A DNA stretch of 64,000 nucleotides from CBDCFV01 sp965203835 (GTDB taxonomy: Bacteria > Chloroflexota > Dehalococcoidia > Lucifugimonadales > UBA3495). The notes beneath the pieces are model-generated. The model saw only the letters and a list, made by a program, of their open reading frames with translations. It was not told where the DNA came from and searched no databases. The stretch is from positions 3,100,001-3,164,000 of the forward strand of contig OZ241919.1 in assembly GCA_965203835.1 (NCBI GenBank). Direction: 5' to 3'. Shown here in pieces: positions 1-8,317 of the stretch (its first letter is position 1; the number at the start of each line of letters is the position of its first letter). The translations under genes were made by a program, and so were the position numbers.

Positions 1-24
1 ATCGTCAGAGCGTCAACCTCTGCG

Positions 25-372
25 TCATACTTGACTATTAGGGACATCTCTAACCTCGTCAAAAAAGTCGGCTTGCCCCCGCATGTGTCTATCATACCGC
101 TCAGTCCCGCGGGTGTCGAAGTACACTGTGACAATCCGTTCATCATCCGCCGACACCGCTATCATCAACAACTGGCTACGATCTTCAACGTGCCCCCAGT
201 AGTTCATTGACTGGCGTCGGTCGTTCCACCTTCTCGCTACCCAATTTTCCAGCACGTTAACGACCCACGTTATCCTGATGCCTCGGTCCTCAATCTGGTC
301 TACGGAGTGGTTCGTCAGGGTCCGTCTCTTGCCATCGGCGACGATTACATCGGGTTCCCACCTATACCCCAT
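25..372 (-). CDS. DUF4258-like small protein (possible RelE-fold toxin)
   Basis: A 115-residue protein of unknown function. Residues about 20-45 (TNHSVDQIEDRGIRITWV) look like the opening helix and His/Arg pattern of DUF4258, a family thought to share the BECR fold of RelE-type mRNA interferases. The central part predicts as beta strands (QLLMIAVSADDERIVTVYFD), which fits that fold. The ATG lies at the upstream edge of the gene and no clear Shine-Dalgarno is visible. I see no antitoxin partner: the gene ends 24 bases from the window edge, so a partner could lie outside. The toxin reading is inference; the family match is by eye only. Confidence 0.6.
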   Translation of the reverse strand: MGYRWEPDVIVADGKRRTLTNHSVDQIEDRGIRITWVVNVLENWVARRWNDRRQSMNYWGHVEDRSQLLMIAVSADDERIVTVYFDTRGTERYDRHMRGQADFFDEVRDVPNSQV

Positions 373-482
373 GCGGAGTCCTTCCCCGCACGGAGCATTG
401 GCTTAACCGATCAGTACTTACAACGACAATCGCACCGTCAAGGGGCCAATAGAGGACGCAGGCTGTAATTGCCGACTCCGGA

Positions 483-1256
483 TCATGTAACCGAATACCC
501 CCCGTCCACCGTAATAACCGCGCCGGTAACGTAGTCCGACGCTGCGCTGGAGAGGAAGATTGCCGCGCCTTGCAGTTCCTCCGGCTCGCCCCAGCGGCCG
601 TAGGGGATTCGGCGGCTGATGAGGTCGTAGCGCTCCGGTTGGGTCGCAGGTACGGCGGCGGTGAGGTCGGTCATAAACCAGCCGGGAAGGATGGCGTTGG
701 ACTGGATGTTGTCCTTGGCCCACGCCACCGCCAGGCTCTTGGACAATTGCACAATGCCGCCCTTGCTGGCTGAGTAGGGTGCCCCGCTGCCGCCGCCCCC
801 GAAGATGGAGAACATGGAACCGATGTTGACTATCTTGCCCCCGCCTTGCTCCTTCATGTGGGGATAGACGGCCCTGGAGGCCAGGAAAGCGGCACGCAGG
901 TTGACGTCCAGCACTTGGTCCCATTCCCCCGTTTCCAGGTCTTGGGGTTCCTTGCGCACCGTCATACCGGCGTTGTTTATCAGGATGTCGACCCTGCCGA
1001 AAGTCTCTATGGTACGGGATACCATTCGCAAAATGTCCGCTTCCTGGATGACATCCACCTCAAGCCCGACTACCCTCACACCCAGGGCTTCGATCTCGGC
1101 ACAGGCTTGGGACGTCTTTTCCGTGTTTCGGGCCGCGACGACAATATCCGCTCCCGCCCCGGCCAAACCCAAGGCCATGGCGAGGCCCAAGCCGCCGTTG
1201 CCTCCGGTGACTATGGCGACCCGACCGGTCAGGTCGAACATCTGGCTTGCTTTCAT
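483..1256 (-). CDS. SDR family NAD(P)-dependent oxidoreductase
   Basis: Classical short-chain dehydrogenase/reductase of 257 residues, the normal length. It shows the cofactor motif TGGNGGLG (residues 17-24), NNAG (94-97), a serine in NIGS (147), the catalytic YSASK (Tyr161, Lys165) and the PGWFMT segment after the active site. These features predict NAD(P)-dependent oxidation or reduction of an alcohol/ketone; gluconate 5-dehydrogenase and 3-oxoacyl-ACP reductase-like enzymes are the nearest types, and substrate cannot be read from sequence. Its ATG overlaps the stop of the upstream HEPN-like gene by four bases (ATGA), so the two are probably translationally coupled. The C-terminal GYSVT is typical of the family. 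Confidence 0.93.
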   Translation of the reverse strand: MKASQMFDLTGRVAIVTGGNGGLGLAMALGLAGAGADIVVAARNTEKTSQACAEIEALGVRVVGLEVDVIQEADILRMVSRTIETFGRVDILINNAGMTVRKEPQDLETGEWDQVLDVNLRAAFLASRAVYPHMKEQGGGKIVNIGSMFSIFGGGGSGAPYSASKGGIVQLSKSLAVAWAKDNIQSNAILPGWFMTDLTAAVPATQPERYDLISRRIPYGRWGEPEELQGAAIFLSSAASDYVTGAVITVDGGYSVT

Positions 1257-1645
1257 TCCGGCCCGTCCAGTGTCGTAAGCGGCTCCAGCAACTCTAGCAA
1301 CTCCTCAACGGCGCTCAAGTCCGCCCTGATAGCATCGTCGGCCAAATGGATTCCACGCGAGTAATAGTTACCGTGCAGGTCATTGGCTCGGCCCCGTAGG
1401 TCGCGCAGGCGGTCGTTGCCAGTCAACCTGCTGGCTTCGTTCAGTACGAAGTTGAAACCGGCGTGGGTTTCGTACACCCAGCCTTGGCATAGCGCCGCAG
1501 CCTTCGCCATGTGCGCCGCAGCCCCCCAACCCTTTTCAGACGCCTGATGCAGATCGCCGGCATCCAAGTATTCCCAGCCCTTTGACAGAAACGCGCGGGA
1601 TTGATTTTTGTAATCGGATACCTCTTCAAAGTTAACGACGGTCAT
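1253..1645 (-). CDS. HEPN/PaREP1-like helical protein
   Basis: About 130 residues, all-helical by inspection. It contains ASEKGWGAAAHMAKA (about 36-50), a segment typical of PaREP1/HEPN proteins, and RANDLHGNYY further on, which fits the HEPN R-x4-6-H signature (Arg, four residues, His). HEPN proteins of this motif are often RNases or nucleotide-binding helpers. No MNT nucleotidyltransferase partner is next to it; instead it overlaps the SDR start by four bases. I prefer the ATG at 1645 over the GTG at 1648 because GGGAAAGAG sits just upstream. A second full copy is at 8442-8837 and a truncated one at 17098-17226. Function unknown. Confidence 0.75.
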   Translation of the reverse strand: MTVVNFEEVSDYKNQSRAFLSKGWEYLDAGDLHQASEKGWGAAAHMAKAAALCQGWVYETHAGFNFVLNEASRLTGNDRLRDLRGRANDLHGNYYSRGIHLADDAIRADLSAVEELLELLEPLTTLDGPE

Positions 1646-1676
1646 CACTCTTTCCCTGATTTTCGCCTGGTATGAG

Positions 1677-2714
1677 TCAGTCGCTGAACTGGGGCAGCAC
1701 CTTGCTGCCGAACACTCTCAGCGAGTTCTCCACCTGCTCAGCAGTCAACTCGCCCACGTTGAAGTTGAGCATCAGGTTGCGGACGCCCGCCTCCTTCAAC
1801 TGGTGGATTCCCTCGGCCACCGTCTCCGGGGTGCCGGCCAGGAAGGCGTGCTCCACGTACTCCGCCGGGAACCGGGGGGTATCAATCTCCTCCTGGGGCA
1901 CGCCGCCGGGGTTATACATGACGCGCGCGTCCATCAAGTGCTTGCGGTAGCGGCCGAGACCCTCTGAAGCGATGGCTACGGCTTCCTCGTCGCTGTCGCG
2001 GATGCACAGCCCGCGTTGGGCCCAGCACTGGTCAAGGGTCGCCTCCACCACTTCATCGGCAAACCCGGCTTCCATCATAGTGTCCCGGTATAGTTGCAAC
2101 CGTTGCTTCAGGGTCTCTATGGTCTGCACCCCGATCAGGACGGGCCGCCCGATTGTGGCCATTTCCTTCATCGAAGGTTCACTGATGCAGGCCCGGACCA
2201 TCAGGGGATGAGGGTGTTGGTACGGACGAGGCCTTATGAGAGGAAAAGCGCCGTGCCAGAACCGTCCTTGGTGATTCACGTCCTGCTCGGTCCACGCCTT
2301 TACCAGCAGTTCCTCGGCCTCGGGCAGCATTTCCCGGCTGTCTTCCATGGACTGGCCGAAGCCGATGTATTCGTACTCGTTGAATGCCGAGCCGCGGCCC
2401 GTTCCCATGATGAGGCGGCCCTTGCTGAGGTTGTCGAGAAGGGCGGTCTGGGCCGCCAGCCGCACCGGGTGGTGCAACGCCATCTCCACAACGGCGAACC
2501 CAATGCGGATGCGTTTGGTCCGGGCGGCGACCGCCGCGGCGAACACCACCGGGTCGGCGTAGGCCACTGCCCCGTCGAAGTGGTGCTCGGTCAGCCAGAC
2601 GGCGTCCAAGCCGACCTCTTCGGCCAACTCCACCTCCCGCAGTGTTCTCTCGATTACGTGCTGGTCGTTGTCAGGGTCGCCGCTGATGGTAAAAACGAAG
2701 CTGCCAAAGCGCAT
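1677..2714 (-). CDS. LLM class flavin-dependent oxidoreductase
   Basis: A 345-residue luciferase-like monooxygenase of the bacterial luciferase/alkanesulfonate monooxygenase superfamily (TIM barrel, FMNH2 or F420 dependent). LTEHHFDG (residues 41-48) is the hallmark strand-2 motif, followed by AARTKRIRIGFAVVEMALHHPVRLA and the GRLIMGTGRGS phosphate-binding region. Late in the protein, AEGIHQLKEAGVRNLMLNFNVG is the usual C-terminal barrel segment. Such enzymes oxidise organosulfur, aromatic or long-chain substrates and are greatly expanded in SAR202-type Chloroflexota. The gene runs in the same direction as the SDR and HEPN genes and ends 28 bases before them, so it may be the first gene of that operon. 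Confidence 0.93.
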   Translation of the reverse strand: MRFGSFVFTISGDPDNDQHVIERTLREVELAEEVGLDAVWLTEHHFDGAVAYADPVVFAAAVAARTKRIRIGFAVVEMALHHPVRLAAQTALLDNLSKGRLIMGTGRGSAFNEYEYIGFGQSMEDSREMLPEAEELLVKAWTEQDVNHQGRFWHGAFPLIRPRPYQHPHPLMVRACISEPSMKEMATIGRPVLIGVQTIETLKQRLQLYRDTMMEAGFADEVVEATLDQCWAQRGLCIRDSDEEAVAIASEGLGRYRKHLMDARVMYNPGGVPQEEIDTPRFPAEYVEHAFLAGTPETVAEGIHQLKEAGVRNLMLNFNVGELTAEQVENSLRVFGSKVLPQFSD

Positions 2715-2742
2715 TCTGTACCCCTGTGATACTGGTTTAGGA

Positions 2743-2862
2743 AAACTACCGCAAAACGAACCAGCCCGGCCAACAATCAGTCCCAGGTAACCGACAAGCC
2801 TATGGATTCCCGCACAGGCGGGAATGACGTGTTGGGCACTGCGCCGGGCTTTGAGGTAGTTT
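2743..2862. repeat. Palindromic repeat with outer inverted arms (MITE-like)
   Basis: The intergenic space between the LLM gene and the dienelactone hydrolase gene holds the palindromic repeat ATTCCCGCACAGGCGGGAAT (core about 2806-2825). AAACTACC (2743-2750) and its inverse GGTAGTTT (2855-2862) lie outside it. The 120-base span resembles the element after aroF (22573-22693) in length and in its GTAGTTT edge. No open reading frame is inside. Mobility is inference. Confidence 0.55.
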
Positions 2863-2871
2863 CTATGTTGG

Positions 2872-3594
2872 TTAGCTGACCGCCACGGCTTTGAGGTGAG
2901 TGGCGAAGAACTCCAGGGTTCTGGGCCAAGCGATTTCGGAGGACTCTTTGTGGTACCGGGGCCGGTTGTAGTCCATGAAAGCGTGGTCGGCCTCCGGGTA
3001 GCTGTAGAACTGGTGGGGGATTCCCAACCGCGTCAACTCCGCATCGAACGTCGCTTGGTCCTCCGGCGAGGGGTTGGTGTCTATCCCTCCGAAGTGGAAC
3101 AGCACCGGGCACTTGATGTTGGGTGTCAACTCGAAGGGACTCTTGGCGGCGTCGGCCCTGGCAACCATGATGTTGCCGCCGAAAAACGGTACTGCCGCTT
3201 TGAAGTGAGGGTTGGAGGCCGCGCCAAGCCATGTCGTCCGGCCGCCCTGGCAGAAACCGGTGATTCCCAGTCGCTCTCCGTCAACCGAAGGGTGGCTTCG
3301 CAAATAGTCCACCGTGGCGTTCAGGTCGTTGACGGTGCCGGTGTCGGTCATGTGTTCCCCGGGGCCGGAGCCGTCGGCCAGCATCTCTTCCGTGACCCGG
3401 TGGTACAAATCGGGGGCGCAACCGACGTACCCTTCCTTGGCCAGGTTGTTCACCACATCCTGTATGAACTCGTTGACTCCGGGGCCGTGCTGGCTTACCA
3501 GCACCGCCGGAAACGGTCCCGCGCCTTCAGGTACGCTGACGTACATCCGCATGTCTACGCCATCTACCTTGATGGTCTGCCACGCTCCTGCCAT
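2872..3594 (-). CDS. Dienelactone hydrolase family protein
   Basis: A 240-residue alpha/beta hydrolase of the dienelactone hydrolase type, normal in length. The nucleophile elbow GFCQGG places the catalytic cysteine at 115. FHFGGIDTNPSPED gives Asp172 and ADHAFMD gives His204, completing the Cys-Asp-His triad of this family. Dienelactone hydrolases open lactones formed in chloroaromatic and muconate catabolism, but the family also contains general carboxylesterases. A strong AGGAGGGG ribosome-binding site precedes the ATG. The protein is soluble with no signal peptide. The upstream LLM oxidoreductase gene runs the same way, separated by the repeat element, so joint transcription is possible but not shown. 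Confidence 0.92.
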   Translation of the reverse strand: MAGAWQTIKVDGVDMRMYVSVPEGAGPFPAVLVSQHGPGVNEFIQDVVNNLAKEGYVGCAPDLYHRVTEEMLADGSGPGEHMTDTGTVNDLNATVDYLRSHPSVDGERLGITGFCQGGRTTWLGAASNPHFKAAVPFFGGNIMVARADAAKSPFELTPNIKCPVLFHFGGIDTNPSPEDQATFDAELTRLGIPHQFYSYPEADHAFMDYNRPRYHKESSEIAWPRTLEFFATHLKAVAVS

Positions 3595-3610
3595 GGTCCC
3601 CTCCTATGAA

Positions 3611-3634
3611 TACCGGCTTAAGGCCGGAATGACG
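3611..3634. repeat. REP-like hairpin, CCGG subtype
   Basis: ACCGGCTTAAGGCCGGAATGACG is a short palindrome ending in the same GGAATGACG tail as the window's main repeat but with a CCGG stem. It sits just upstream of the dienelactone hydrolase gene. A similar CCGGCTTCGGGCCGG hairpin occurs at about 42871-42899. Confidence 0.5.
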
Positions 3635-3790
3635 ATTGAGCTAACGGGATTTGTTCAATGAGATTATATACGAAGATGCGCCTAATCAGTGCTAAAATTG
3701 CCTCTCGAGACCGTGGACAACAGACGGCGGGTGCAGAGTCTGTATGGAGTTGGATAGATAACCCGGAACTTATGCAAAGGCAGGTAGGTC

Positions 3791-4273
3791 ATGTCGGATA
3801 CCGGAATGACCATAGAACAAAGCGTCATACGCAAGATACAGTCCCAGGAAACATCGGTTGTAATTGAAGACACGGTCAATCAGGCCAAGTACATTATAGC
3901 TATCCTAGACTCCTGCTTGGGACGTTGGTTCCTGTTACAGAAGAAGACCATCCCCATCCCAAAAATTTCCGCTGCCGACCAACAACCATTCATCCGCTTG
4001 GTGGACGAAATTCTGAAAGCCAAGGCCGCCAACCCAGATGCGGACACCGAGCCCTTGGAGTGGGCCATAGACGACCTTGTCTATGAATTGTATGGCCTGA
4101 CGAAAGAGGAGAATACTGCCGTCGAGAGAAGCCTGGGCCTGATTCACCAGACCGACGAGGAAGAGGACGCGGCTATAGGCCGGGCCATCGACGCGGCAAA
4201 GGCCGAAGACCCAGGCAGCTTCGTCAACGAGGAAGTCATTATGTCAACGCTTCGCGGCTTGGATGGAGATTAG
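3791..4273 (+). CDS. Putative antitoxin carrying a type IIG restriction-enzyme C-terminal tail
   Basis: A 160-residue protein of no recognised whole-length family. Residues about 33-60 (KYIIAILDSCLGRWFL, then KKTIPIPKIS) and 61-112 (VDEILKAKAANPDADT, then DDLVYELYGLTKEE) look like the last part of the TaqI/Eco57I-type specificity domain at the C-terminus of type IIG restriction-modification enzymes. The normal methyltransferase and nuclease parts are absent. Residues 113-160 (DAAIGRAIDAAKAEDPGSFVNEEVIMSTLRG) instead look like an acidic antitoxin tail. The gene overlaps the RelE-like toxin gene by 11 bases. AGGTAGG lies just before the ATG. The chimera with an antitoxin role is my inference. 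Confidence 0.65.
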   Translation: MSDTGMTIEQSVIRKIQSQETSVVIEDTVNQAKYIIAILDSCLGRWFLLQKKTIPIPKISAADQQPFIRLVDEILKAKAANPDADTEPLEWAIDDLVYELYGLTKEENTAVERSLGLIHQTDEEEDAAIGRAIDAAKAEDPGSFVNEEVIMSTLRGLDGD

Positions 4274-4529
4274 ATACAAGGCCCGATTCCACCGCGACAT
4301 CAGGCGCATCCGAGACCGGGCCTTGAGCGGCAACATAGAGCGGGTAATCGAAGAATTGAAAGCCGCGACAAGCATCACCGAAGTCAGGAACGTCCGAAAA
4401 ATAGCCGGCTGGGAGCACCACTACCGAATCAGGGTAGGGAGTCATCGCCTGGGTCTGGAACTGGTTGGCGATGTGGTTATCCTGGAAAGGTTCGGCCACC
4501 GCCGCGACTTTTACCGCTACTTTCCGTGA
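4263..4529 (+). CDS. RelE/ParE-family toxin-like protein
   Basis: An 88-residue basic protein with the RelE/ParE layout: a beta strand (MEIRYKARFHRDI), two helices rich in Arg/Lys, then KIAGWEHHYRIRVGSHRLGLELVGDVVILERFGHRRDFYRYFP. The YRIRVGSHRLG segment followed by a hydrophobic strand and a GHRRDFYR ending is the classic signature. Members cut mRNA at the ribosome (RelE) or poison gyrase (ParE); which applies here cannot be told. The start overlaps the upstream putative antitoxin gene by 11 bases, the usual antitoxin-first arrangement with translational coupling. Confidence 0.88.
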   Translation: MEIRYKARFHRDIRRIRDRALSGNIERVIEELKAATSITEVRNVRKIAGWEHHYRIRVGSHRLGLELVGDVVILERFGHRRDFYRYFP

Positions 4530-4680
4530 ATTTCAGGCGTGGCCGATCAGCATGGGGCTGCGGCCCACGTCGTGTTGAAGAGTTGACCTGCCAGTAGACA
4601 CATAGAAACCGGAGCAGACCCCGGCAAGAGCCGGGTGTTAGGATAGGGTCAACCTGTCCTGAGTGTTCGCAGGAGGATGA

Positions 4681-5790
4681 ATGATGGCATCTGAAAAGAT
4701 TCGTCTGGGCGTCATTGGAGCCAACGTCAGCGTAGGCTGGGCCCACAGGTCCCATCTCCCGGCATTGCTGGCCAGCCCGGAGTTCGAGTTGACCGGAGTG
4801 TGTACTACGCGGAGGGAGAGCGCCGAGGAGTCGGCGGCCAAGTTCGGGGCCAAGTACGCATTTCACGACCACCGCGACATGCTGGCCCATCCCGAGATCG
4901 ACGCGGTGGCGGTAGTGGTCAGGGTCCCGCAGCACTACCAGCTTACCCTCGACGCACTCAACGCGGGCAAGCACGTGTTCACCGAGTGGCCCTTGGGGGC
5001 GACGCTGGCCGAGGCGCAGGAGCTTGCCGACCTTGCCCGGGCCAAGGGCGTGCAGACGATGGTAGGACTGCAAGCCCGGGCCGCCCCCGGCGTGACCTAC
5101 ATGAAGGAGTTGGTGGAGACTGGCTACGTTGGGGAGGTAATGTCCTGTCACATGAGCCTGGTCCGCGAGGGAGTGCTGGAGCGTACTTCCGGCCGTACCT
5201 GGCAGCGGGACGACTCCTTGGGGGCAACCACTTTGACCATCGCCTGCGGTCACTCGATTGACGCGCTGCGATACGTGGTTGGAGACTTCAGCGACGTGTC
5301 TTCAGTCGTGGCTACCCAAGCCCCGCAATGGTTCGAGACCGACACCCAGCAATACGTGGACGTGACCGCCCCGGACAACATCCTGGTCAGCGGCAAACTT
5401 GCCAACGGCGGCGTGGCGTCCGTCCACGTGGCCAGCATTCCGTGGGCAGGCAGCGGTTGGAAGATGGAGGTGTACGGGCGAGAGGGGACCTTGGTGGCGG
5501 AATCGGACGAATCTCCGCAGTTGAACGAGCTACGGCTCCGAGGCGCTAAGGCCGGCGACAATACCCTGCGGGAGCTGGAGATACCGGGCCGTCACGTCCA
5601 CGTTCTGGAAGGAATGCCCCAAGGGGCGCCCTACAACGTCGGGCAGATGTACTACCTTTTCGGGCAGGCCATCCGTTCCGGCCAAACCTGTGACCCCAAC
5701 TTCGATACTGCGGTGGACCTGCACAGGTTCATAGACGCCATACGGCAGTCGTCGGACGAAGGACGGAACGTGGCCGTCCCAACGGGTTAA
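4681..5790 (+). CDS. Gfo/Idh/MocA family protein, Gal80-like
   Basis: A 369-residue protein with an N-terminal Rossmann fold (GVIGANVSVGW, about 10-20) and a C-terminal Gfo/Idh/MocA alpha/beta domain. In place of the usual catalytic EKP it has EWP (TEWPLGA, about 101-107). The same change is seen in the yeast Gal80 group and its bacterial relatives, where NAD(P) binding is kept but the catalytic lysine is gone. The protein may therefore sense a sugar or cofactor, or use another base. AGGAGG at 4671-4676 supports starting at 4681 or 4684. No sugar operon surrounds it. Compare the Gfo/Idh/MocA enzyme at 25687-26727, which keeps EKP. Confidence 0.88.
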   Translation: MMASEKIRLGVIGANVSVGWAHRSHLPALLASPEFELTGVCTTRRESAEESAAKFGAKYAFHDHRDMLAHPEIDAVAVVVRVPQHYQLTLDALNAGKHVFTEWPLGATLAEAQELADLARAKGVQTMVGLQARAAPGVTYMKELVETGYVGEVMSCHMSLVREGVLERTSGRTWQRDDSLGATTLTIACGHSIDALRYVVGDFSDVSSVVATQAPQWFETDTQQYVDVTAPDNILVSGKLANGGVASVHVASIPWAGSGWKMEVYGREGTLVAESDESPQLNELRLRGAKAGDNTLRELEIPGRHVHVLEGMPQGAPYNVGQMYYLFGQAIRSGQTCDPNFDTAVDLHRFIDAIRQSSDEGRNVAVPTG

Positions 5791-5901
5791 GGTGCTGCGG
5801 GGCCACGATTAGAGAACGTATATCTCCGTAACACCGGACCCTGTCGCCAGGGTTCCCAGTAGGGACTTTGTAAAGTCGCGGGTGCCGATTCGACAGTTCA
5901 C

Positions 5902-5997
5902 CGTCATTCCCGCGCAGGCGGGAATCCAGGATCATTAACTGACGGGAACGGTTCCTTACGTCGCCGCGCATAGATTCCCGCCTGCGCGGGAATGACG
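5902..5997. repeat. Inverted pair of palindromic REP-like repeats
   Basis: Two copies of the window's main repeat face each other: CGTCATTCCCGCGCAGGCGG at 5902-5921, continuing GGAATCC, and the inverse form at about 5973-5997. Each copy is itself a palindrome and the pair can form a long stem. About 25 bases after the second copy comes GATAGTTTC, close to the GGTAGTTTC that follows the copy at 2803-2829. The 240-base gap between the Gfo/Idh/MocA and SRPBCC genes, which converge here, holds nothing else. Confidence 0.8.
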
Positions 5998-6032
5998 AGG
6001 TCGGGTGCTGAGTCAAGTGTTGAGATAGTTTC

Positions 6033-6533
6033 TCAGCCTTGCCGTCGGCCTCTGCGGACGCGGCGGCTCATTGTGCGCCTTTGGGGAGGCTTGGTGGGCG
6101 CCGGTGCGGGCTGCGGTTCCTGGAAATGGCGCACCACCGGCGCGACCACGTTTCGGTAGATTTGCGCGTTGCCCCTTAACTTGACGCCCACCCACTGGAC
6201 CAGCCCGGTGAACCCGGAAGCCTTCGGCACCCATACGACCGTCCAACGGGTGCCGTTGGGCGTCTCCTCGAACCAGTCGTAGCGGTCGGCCCACTTGGAC
6301 TCCAGCGCCTTCATAACGCGCCCGCTGGGGGGGGCGAAGGTGCAGGCCCAGTTCACGTGGTCTTCGGAACGGTCTTCAAAAGTAAACGTGTCGCCGTCCC
6401 GTTCCACAATTCTGCCATAGACTTTCTCCAACGAGGCTTGGTTGACTTCACCGTCGGCAGGGAATGACGTAATGTGCTCGAAGACCTGCGCCGGAGTCGC
6501 CGGCAGTGTGGTCTGGAACTTGATGTTGGGCAT
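6033..6533 (-). CDS. SRPBCC family protein
   Basis: A 166-residue START/Bet v1-like (SRPBCC) protein. The opening IKFQTTLPATPAQVFEHITSF is the typical first strand and helix, and RYDWFEETPNGTRWTVVWVPKASG forms the later strands lining the hydrophobic pocket. The family binds lipids, polyketides or aromatic ligands. The last 30 residues are a Pro/Arg-rich tail (MSRRVRRGRRQG) that the core fold does not need and that may be disordered or nucleic-acid or membrane binding. The gene lies 112 bases downstream of the halogenase gene on the same strand, so a ligand-handling role with that enzyme is possible but unproved. Confidence 0.78.
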   Translation of the reverse strand: MPNIKFQTTLPATPAQVFEHITSFPADGEVNQASLEKVYGRIVERDGDTFTFEDRSEDHVNWACTFAPPSGRVMKALESKWADRYDWFEETPNGTRWTVVWVPKASGFTGLVQWVGVKLRGNAQIYRNVVAPVVRHFQEPQPAPAPTKPPQRRTMSRRVRRGRRQG

Positions 6534-6645
6534 GGGACCAGTCCTTCGTTAATCGCAACTCTCGGTAGTTACAACTCTCAGTCGTGTCGTTGGTCGGAAG
6601 GCCAATATAACGCCGGGCAATCGCGGAACACAACCGGATTTCCTT

Positions 6646-8289
6646 TCATAATCCGGCCAGTTCGTCCACCGTTCCGTCCACGTACAGGATTTGCAGCGTG
6701 GCAAGGACGCTTCGATGCAAGTCGTCGATCCTGTCAGCTTCCACCAGGGCGCCCAGTTGGGCCAATAGCTGCCCTACGGTCGCCGCGCCGTCCATGCGGG
6801 AGACCAGTTGGGCGACCAGGTTGCTGCATGGAGTCCCTTCCGGTTGGCTGTTGGTGGCGAGGGTGTACCCCCATACGAACTCCCCCGCTCCCAGGACCGG
6901 CTTGCGCTGCACCGATGTGCCTTCGGCTAAACGGGGGACGGCGGAAAGCAATCTTTGCTGGCCTTCGACGGTGGAAATGGTGTCCCTCCAGCGGCTGTTC
7001 CGTTGCGCCCGATCCGCCTCTACCTGCTGTACGCTGGAGGCGAAGCTCTCCGGCGCTTGGCCGTGCTCCAGCACCGCCCGTTCGTAACCCCGCGGAGGTT
7101 GACCGGCCACCGCTTGGATGAAGGCCTGTCGTGGAGAAAAGGCGTCGCCGGTATCCAATATGCGCCGGGCTTCCCAGAAGTATGAATCTGACGTGAGGTT
7201 GCTGGAGTAAAACAGCCGCGCCATCTCCCTGAAGTGGCCGTACTCCTTCAGGTACAGCTCCTGGTAAGCCTGCCCTGCCGCCTCGGCAATGCTTGGGTCA
7301 GTCAATGCCGACTTTACGTAGGCCGCGGCCAGCACACCGGACATCAGGGCAAGATGCACGCCCGAAGAGAAAAGCGGGTCCACAAAGCAGGCGGCGTCGC
7401 CTGCCAGAACATAGCCATCCCCGGCCAACCGGTCGCAGACGTAAGACCAGTCTTTCACGATGAATGGACCCGAGGCCAGGCTGGCCCCCTTGAGCAACCC
7501 GGCGGTGTAGGGCACTTGACCAATCTGGGAATCGAAGAATCCCTTGAGGCCATGTTTGGCTATAAGGCGCTGACCCGTTTCGCTGTCGGCCACTACTCCG
7601 ACGCTGTTCCAACCCTCGTTCAAGGGAATGGTCCACAGCCAGCCGTGCTCGTAAGACTCGATAAAGATATTGCCGTCGTCGGGTGGCGAAAGCCTTTGGG
7701 CGCCGGTGAAGTACCCGTAGACCGCCAGGTTTTGAAAGAAGGTGTCCCAGCAGCGCAAGTCCAGGCTCCTGCTCAACAACCCGGCTTGGCCGCTGGCGTC
7801 AACTACGAATCCGGCCTGGATGCTGCCGGTGCGCCCGTCTTCTGTGCGGAATCGTACACCCACAGCCCTTTGTCCATCCCAATCAACCCCGGTCACTCGA
7901 TGGCCTTCACGGACATCGACGCCCAGGGAGCGGCTGTTCTCCAGCAGAATCTGGTCGAACCGGGGACGCCACACCTGGTAGGAATGGGGATACTTGGCGT
8001 TGGTTTCTCCGAAATACCAACTCCAAGGTTCGCGGTCCCGGCCCCATGACATGGTCGCCCCAAACTTGGGTACGAACCCGGCCTCTTGAACCGTGCCCAA
8101 CACGCCCAGTTCCTCCAAGACGGGCATACTGGCGGGCAGCAGCGACTCGCCGACGTGTTCCCGGGGGAAACGCTCCCGTTCCAGCAGCGTTACCGCCACG
8201 CCCTGGCGGGCCAGCATCGCCGCCGCCGTGCTCCCGGCCGGCCCTCCGCCGATTACGACGACGCTCGTCTGTATATCTTGGGCGGTCAA
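6646..8289 (-). CDS. Flavin-dependent halogenase (FAD monooxygenase-type)
   Basis: A 547-residue flavoprotein. It has the FAD motif GGGPAG (14-19), HVGESLLP (45-52), GFVPKFGATMSWG with Lys75 at the place of the essential halogenase lysine, WLWTIP (217-222), which is the W-x-W-x-I-P motif separating halogenases from monooxygenases, and GDAACFVDPLFSSGVHLA (297-314), typical of CmlS/CndH/PltA-type halogenases. It should use FADH2, oxygen and chloride or bromide to make HOX. About 180 C-terminal residues form a helical cap. The start is TTG with GGGGGAG upstream. No flavin reductase lies beside it, though two LLM enzymes are nearby. A geranylgeranyl-reductase-type function is less likely given WxWxIP. 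Substrate unknown. Confidence 0.85.
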   Translation of the reverse strand: MTAQDIQTSVVVIGGGPAGSTAAAMLARQGVAVTLLERERFPREHVGESLLPASMPVLEELGVLGTVQEAGFVPKFGATMSWGRDREPWSWYFGETNAKYPHSYQVWRPRFDQILLENSRSLGVDVREGHRVTGVDWDGQRAVGVRFRTEDGRTGSIQAGFVVDASGQAGLLSRSLDLRCWDTFFQNLAVYGYFTGAQRLSPPDDGNIFIESYEHGWLWTIPLNEGWNSVGVVADSETGQRLIAKHGLKGFFDSQIGQVPYTAGLLKGASLASGPFIVKDWSYVCDRLAGDGYVLAGDAACFVDPLFSSGVHLALMSGVLAAAYVKSALTDPSIAEAAGQAYQELYLKEYGHFREMARLFYSSNLTSDSYFWEARRILDTGDAFSPRQAFIQAVAGQPPRGYERAVLEHGQAPESFASSVQQVEADRAQRNSRWRDTISTVEGQQRLLSAVPRLAEGTSVQRKPVLGAGEFVWGYTLATNSQPEGTPCSNLVAQLVSRMDGAATVGQLLAQLGALVEADRIDDLHRSVLATLQILYVDGTVDELAGL

Positions 8290-8317
8290 TCAGGCTCCCC
8301 CAAAGTCAAGATCGAGA

